Source: Candidatus Aenigmatarchaeota archaeon
GTDB lineage: Archaea; Aenigmatarchaeota; Aenigmatarchaeia; CG10238-14
Assembly: GCA_017610225.1 (NCBI GenBank)
Contig: JAFCCM010000053.1
Location: 1-13,446, forward strand
Length of the DNA: 13,446 nucleotides
Direction: 5' to 3'
Shown here: positions 12,867 through 13,446 of the stretch, piece by piece
Layout of the letters: each line of letters begins with the position of its first letter
Position numbering within the stretch: position 1 is the stretch's first letter
The notes under the pieces: generated by a model
What the model saw: the letters and a program-made list of their open reading frames with translations, nothing else
The model's database searches: none
Told to the model about the DNA's origin: nothing
Program-made: the position numbers and the translations under genes

Positions 12867-13388
12867 TTATAGTTTATGGATTTTGAATGGCTTAGCAGTT
12901 GACACATCAAAATGAGCTGCTGTTTTTAAAGCCATCATCAGTCGTTCTTCTGGATCCTTCATTCCCATAAACTTTGTTGTTTGTAAAGAACCATATGCAA
13001 AATGAGAACCAGATCCAATTGCAGTAAACGACTTAATCATTCCCATATGAAAATCAGATAATATTTCAAATAATTTTCCTTTGTGTCCAATTAAAAAATT
13101 ACACAGTTGAGCTTGACAATGATTATCTTCAATTATCATACAACCCTTATCTGCAACATGTTCTCTTAAAGCATCAGGAAACCATTCAATCTGGTCTGGT
13201 GGATCAAAGAATGGAGGCATCAAGATTTGACCACCCCGAACAGTTCCAATAAACCCAATAAGATATTCGGCATTTCTAAATACTTTAATACAGTCACCGG
13301 ATCTCACACAGCCATCCTCAGTAGTTCCTCTACTATCACTACCAATCCAAACATCTTTTCCATGCTTAATTCCTATTACGGTTGACAT
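12867..13388 (-). CDS. HslV/proteasome-type Ntn hydrolase
   Basis: A 173-residue N-terminal-nucleophile peptidase, close in length to HslV (about 175). After Met removal the chain begins STVIGIKHGKDVWIGSDS, which aligns without gaps to the HslV start TTIVSVRRNGHVVIAGDG. The expected Asp17 is present (Asp18 with Met), and Lys35 of CIKVF matches the catalytic Lys33 with a one-residue shift. FTAIGSGSHFAYGSL (121-135) matches the AIGSGGxYAxGAL signature. The nucleophile position holds Ser rather than Thr, with Thr next to it. The start ATG 13388 has AAGGAG 6 bases before, which fixes the mature N-terminus. No HslU-type ATPase is in the window. A role in processing or degrading proteins during infection, with or without a host ATPase, is an inference. 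Confidence 0.8.
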   Translation of the reverse strand: MSTVIGIKHGKDVWIGSDSRGTTEDGCVRSGDCIKVFRNAEYLIGFIGTVRGGQILMPPFFDPPDQIEWFPDALREHVADKGCMIIEDNHCQAQLCNFLIGHKGKLFEILSDFHMGMIKSFTAIGSGSHFAYGSLQTTKFMGMKDPEERLMMALKTAAHFDVSTAKPFKIHKL

Positions 13389-13446
13389 ATTTAACTCCTT
13401 CAGTTTCTTTCCATCCGCATCTGTTGCACTCTCCCATTTTTGTTAA
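13366..13446 (-). CDS. C-terminal fragment of a CxxC protein (5' end outside window)
   Basis: A frame open from the window edge reads LTKMGECNRCGWKETEGVKY and ends at TAA 13366-13368. CNRCGW looks like one half of a zinc ribbon. It overlaps the Ntn hydrolase start by 23 bases, a degree of overlap seen elsewhere here (26 bases at 11019-11044). The ATG at 13437 lacks a ribosome binding site, so this is more likely the tail of a gene to the right. The evidence is short, so it could be a chance frame. Confidence 0.4.
   Translation of the reverse strand, partial: LTKMGECNRCGWKETEGVKYVNRNRN

Noticed and set aside
1..13446. tRNA genes, CRISPR arrays, insertion sequences, integrase or attachment sites
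   Set aside because: I looked for cloverleaf-like ends, regularly spaced repeats, transposase frames and inverted terminal repeats and saw none.

Overview
The window looks like part of the genome of a lytic tailed phage (a myovirus distantly related to T4). It is AT-rich, densely packed, and nearly every gene lies on the minus strand. Neighbouring genes overlap by a few bases or sit a few bases apart, and most have strong GGAG-type ribosome binding sites. The portal, prohead protease, core proteins and major capsid protein follow one another in the order of T4 genes 20-21-22-23. The sequence does not reveal the host.

Reading in the direction of transcription (right to left): a C-terminal scrap of a CxxC protein (13446-13366) is followed by an HslV/proteasome-type Ntn hydrolase (13388-12867), a 53-residue zinc ribbon with a GTG start (12864-12703), a tRNA-guanine-transglycosylase-fold protein that may be a DpdA-like DNA base exchanger (12682-11258), two small CxxC zinc proteins (11258-11019 and 11044-10685) and a DnaB/gp41-type replicative helicase (10688-9189). 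Next is a very acidic protein of 403 residues (9090-7879) closed by a hairpin terminator. Three small unrecognised proteins follow (7819-6760), one with a membrane anchor, then a small basic protein (6729-6376).

The head module then runs portal (6364-4427), acidic Gly/Pro-rich helical protein (4424-3753), prohead protease (3750-3085), two short helical proteins in the scaffold slot (3063-2773, 2776-2363) and major capsid protein (2193-736). A bidirectional terminator (655-694) separates the capsid gene from the only plus-strand gene, the 3' part of a Vsr-like homing endonuclease (2-655) that converges on it.

How it works together: portal, core and capsid proteins should build a prohead that the protease matures. 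The acidic 403-residue protein carries several sites matching the T4 prohead protease consensus, so it may be a distant part of the same core. The helicase serves replication. The transglycosylase-like protein may alter guanine in phage DNA or tRNA. A 17-base motif, roughly rGAACAwArTdTAAAtk, lies just upstream of four genes (12682, 10688, 9090, 2193). It is the best candidate for a phage-specific promoter. The less ordinary content is this motif, the transglycosylase with its zinc-protein cluster, the Ser-for-Thr Ntn hydrolase, and a zinc protein whose C-terminal part resembles a helix of the capsid protein.
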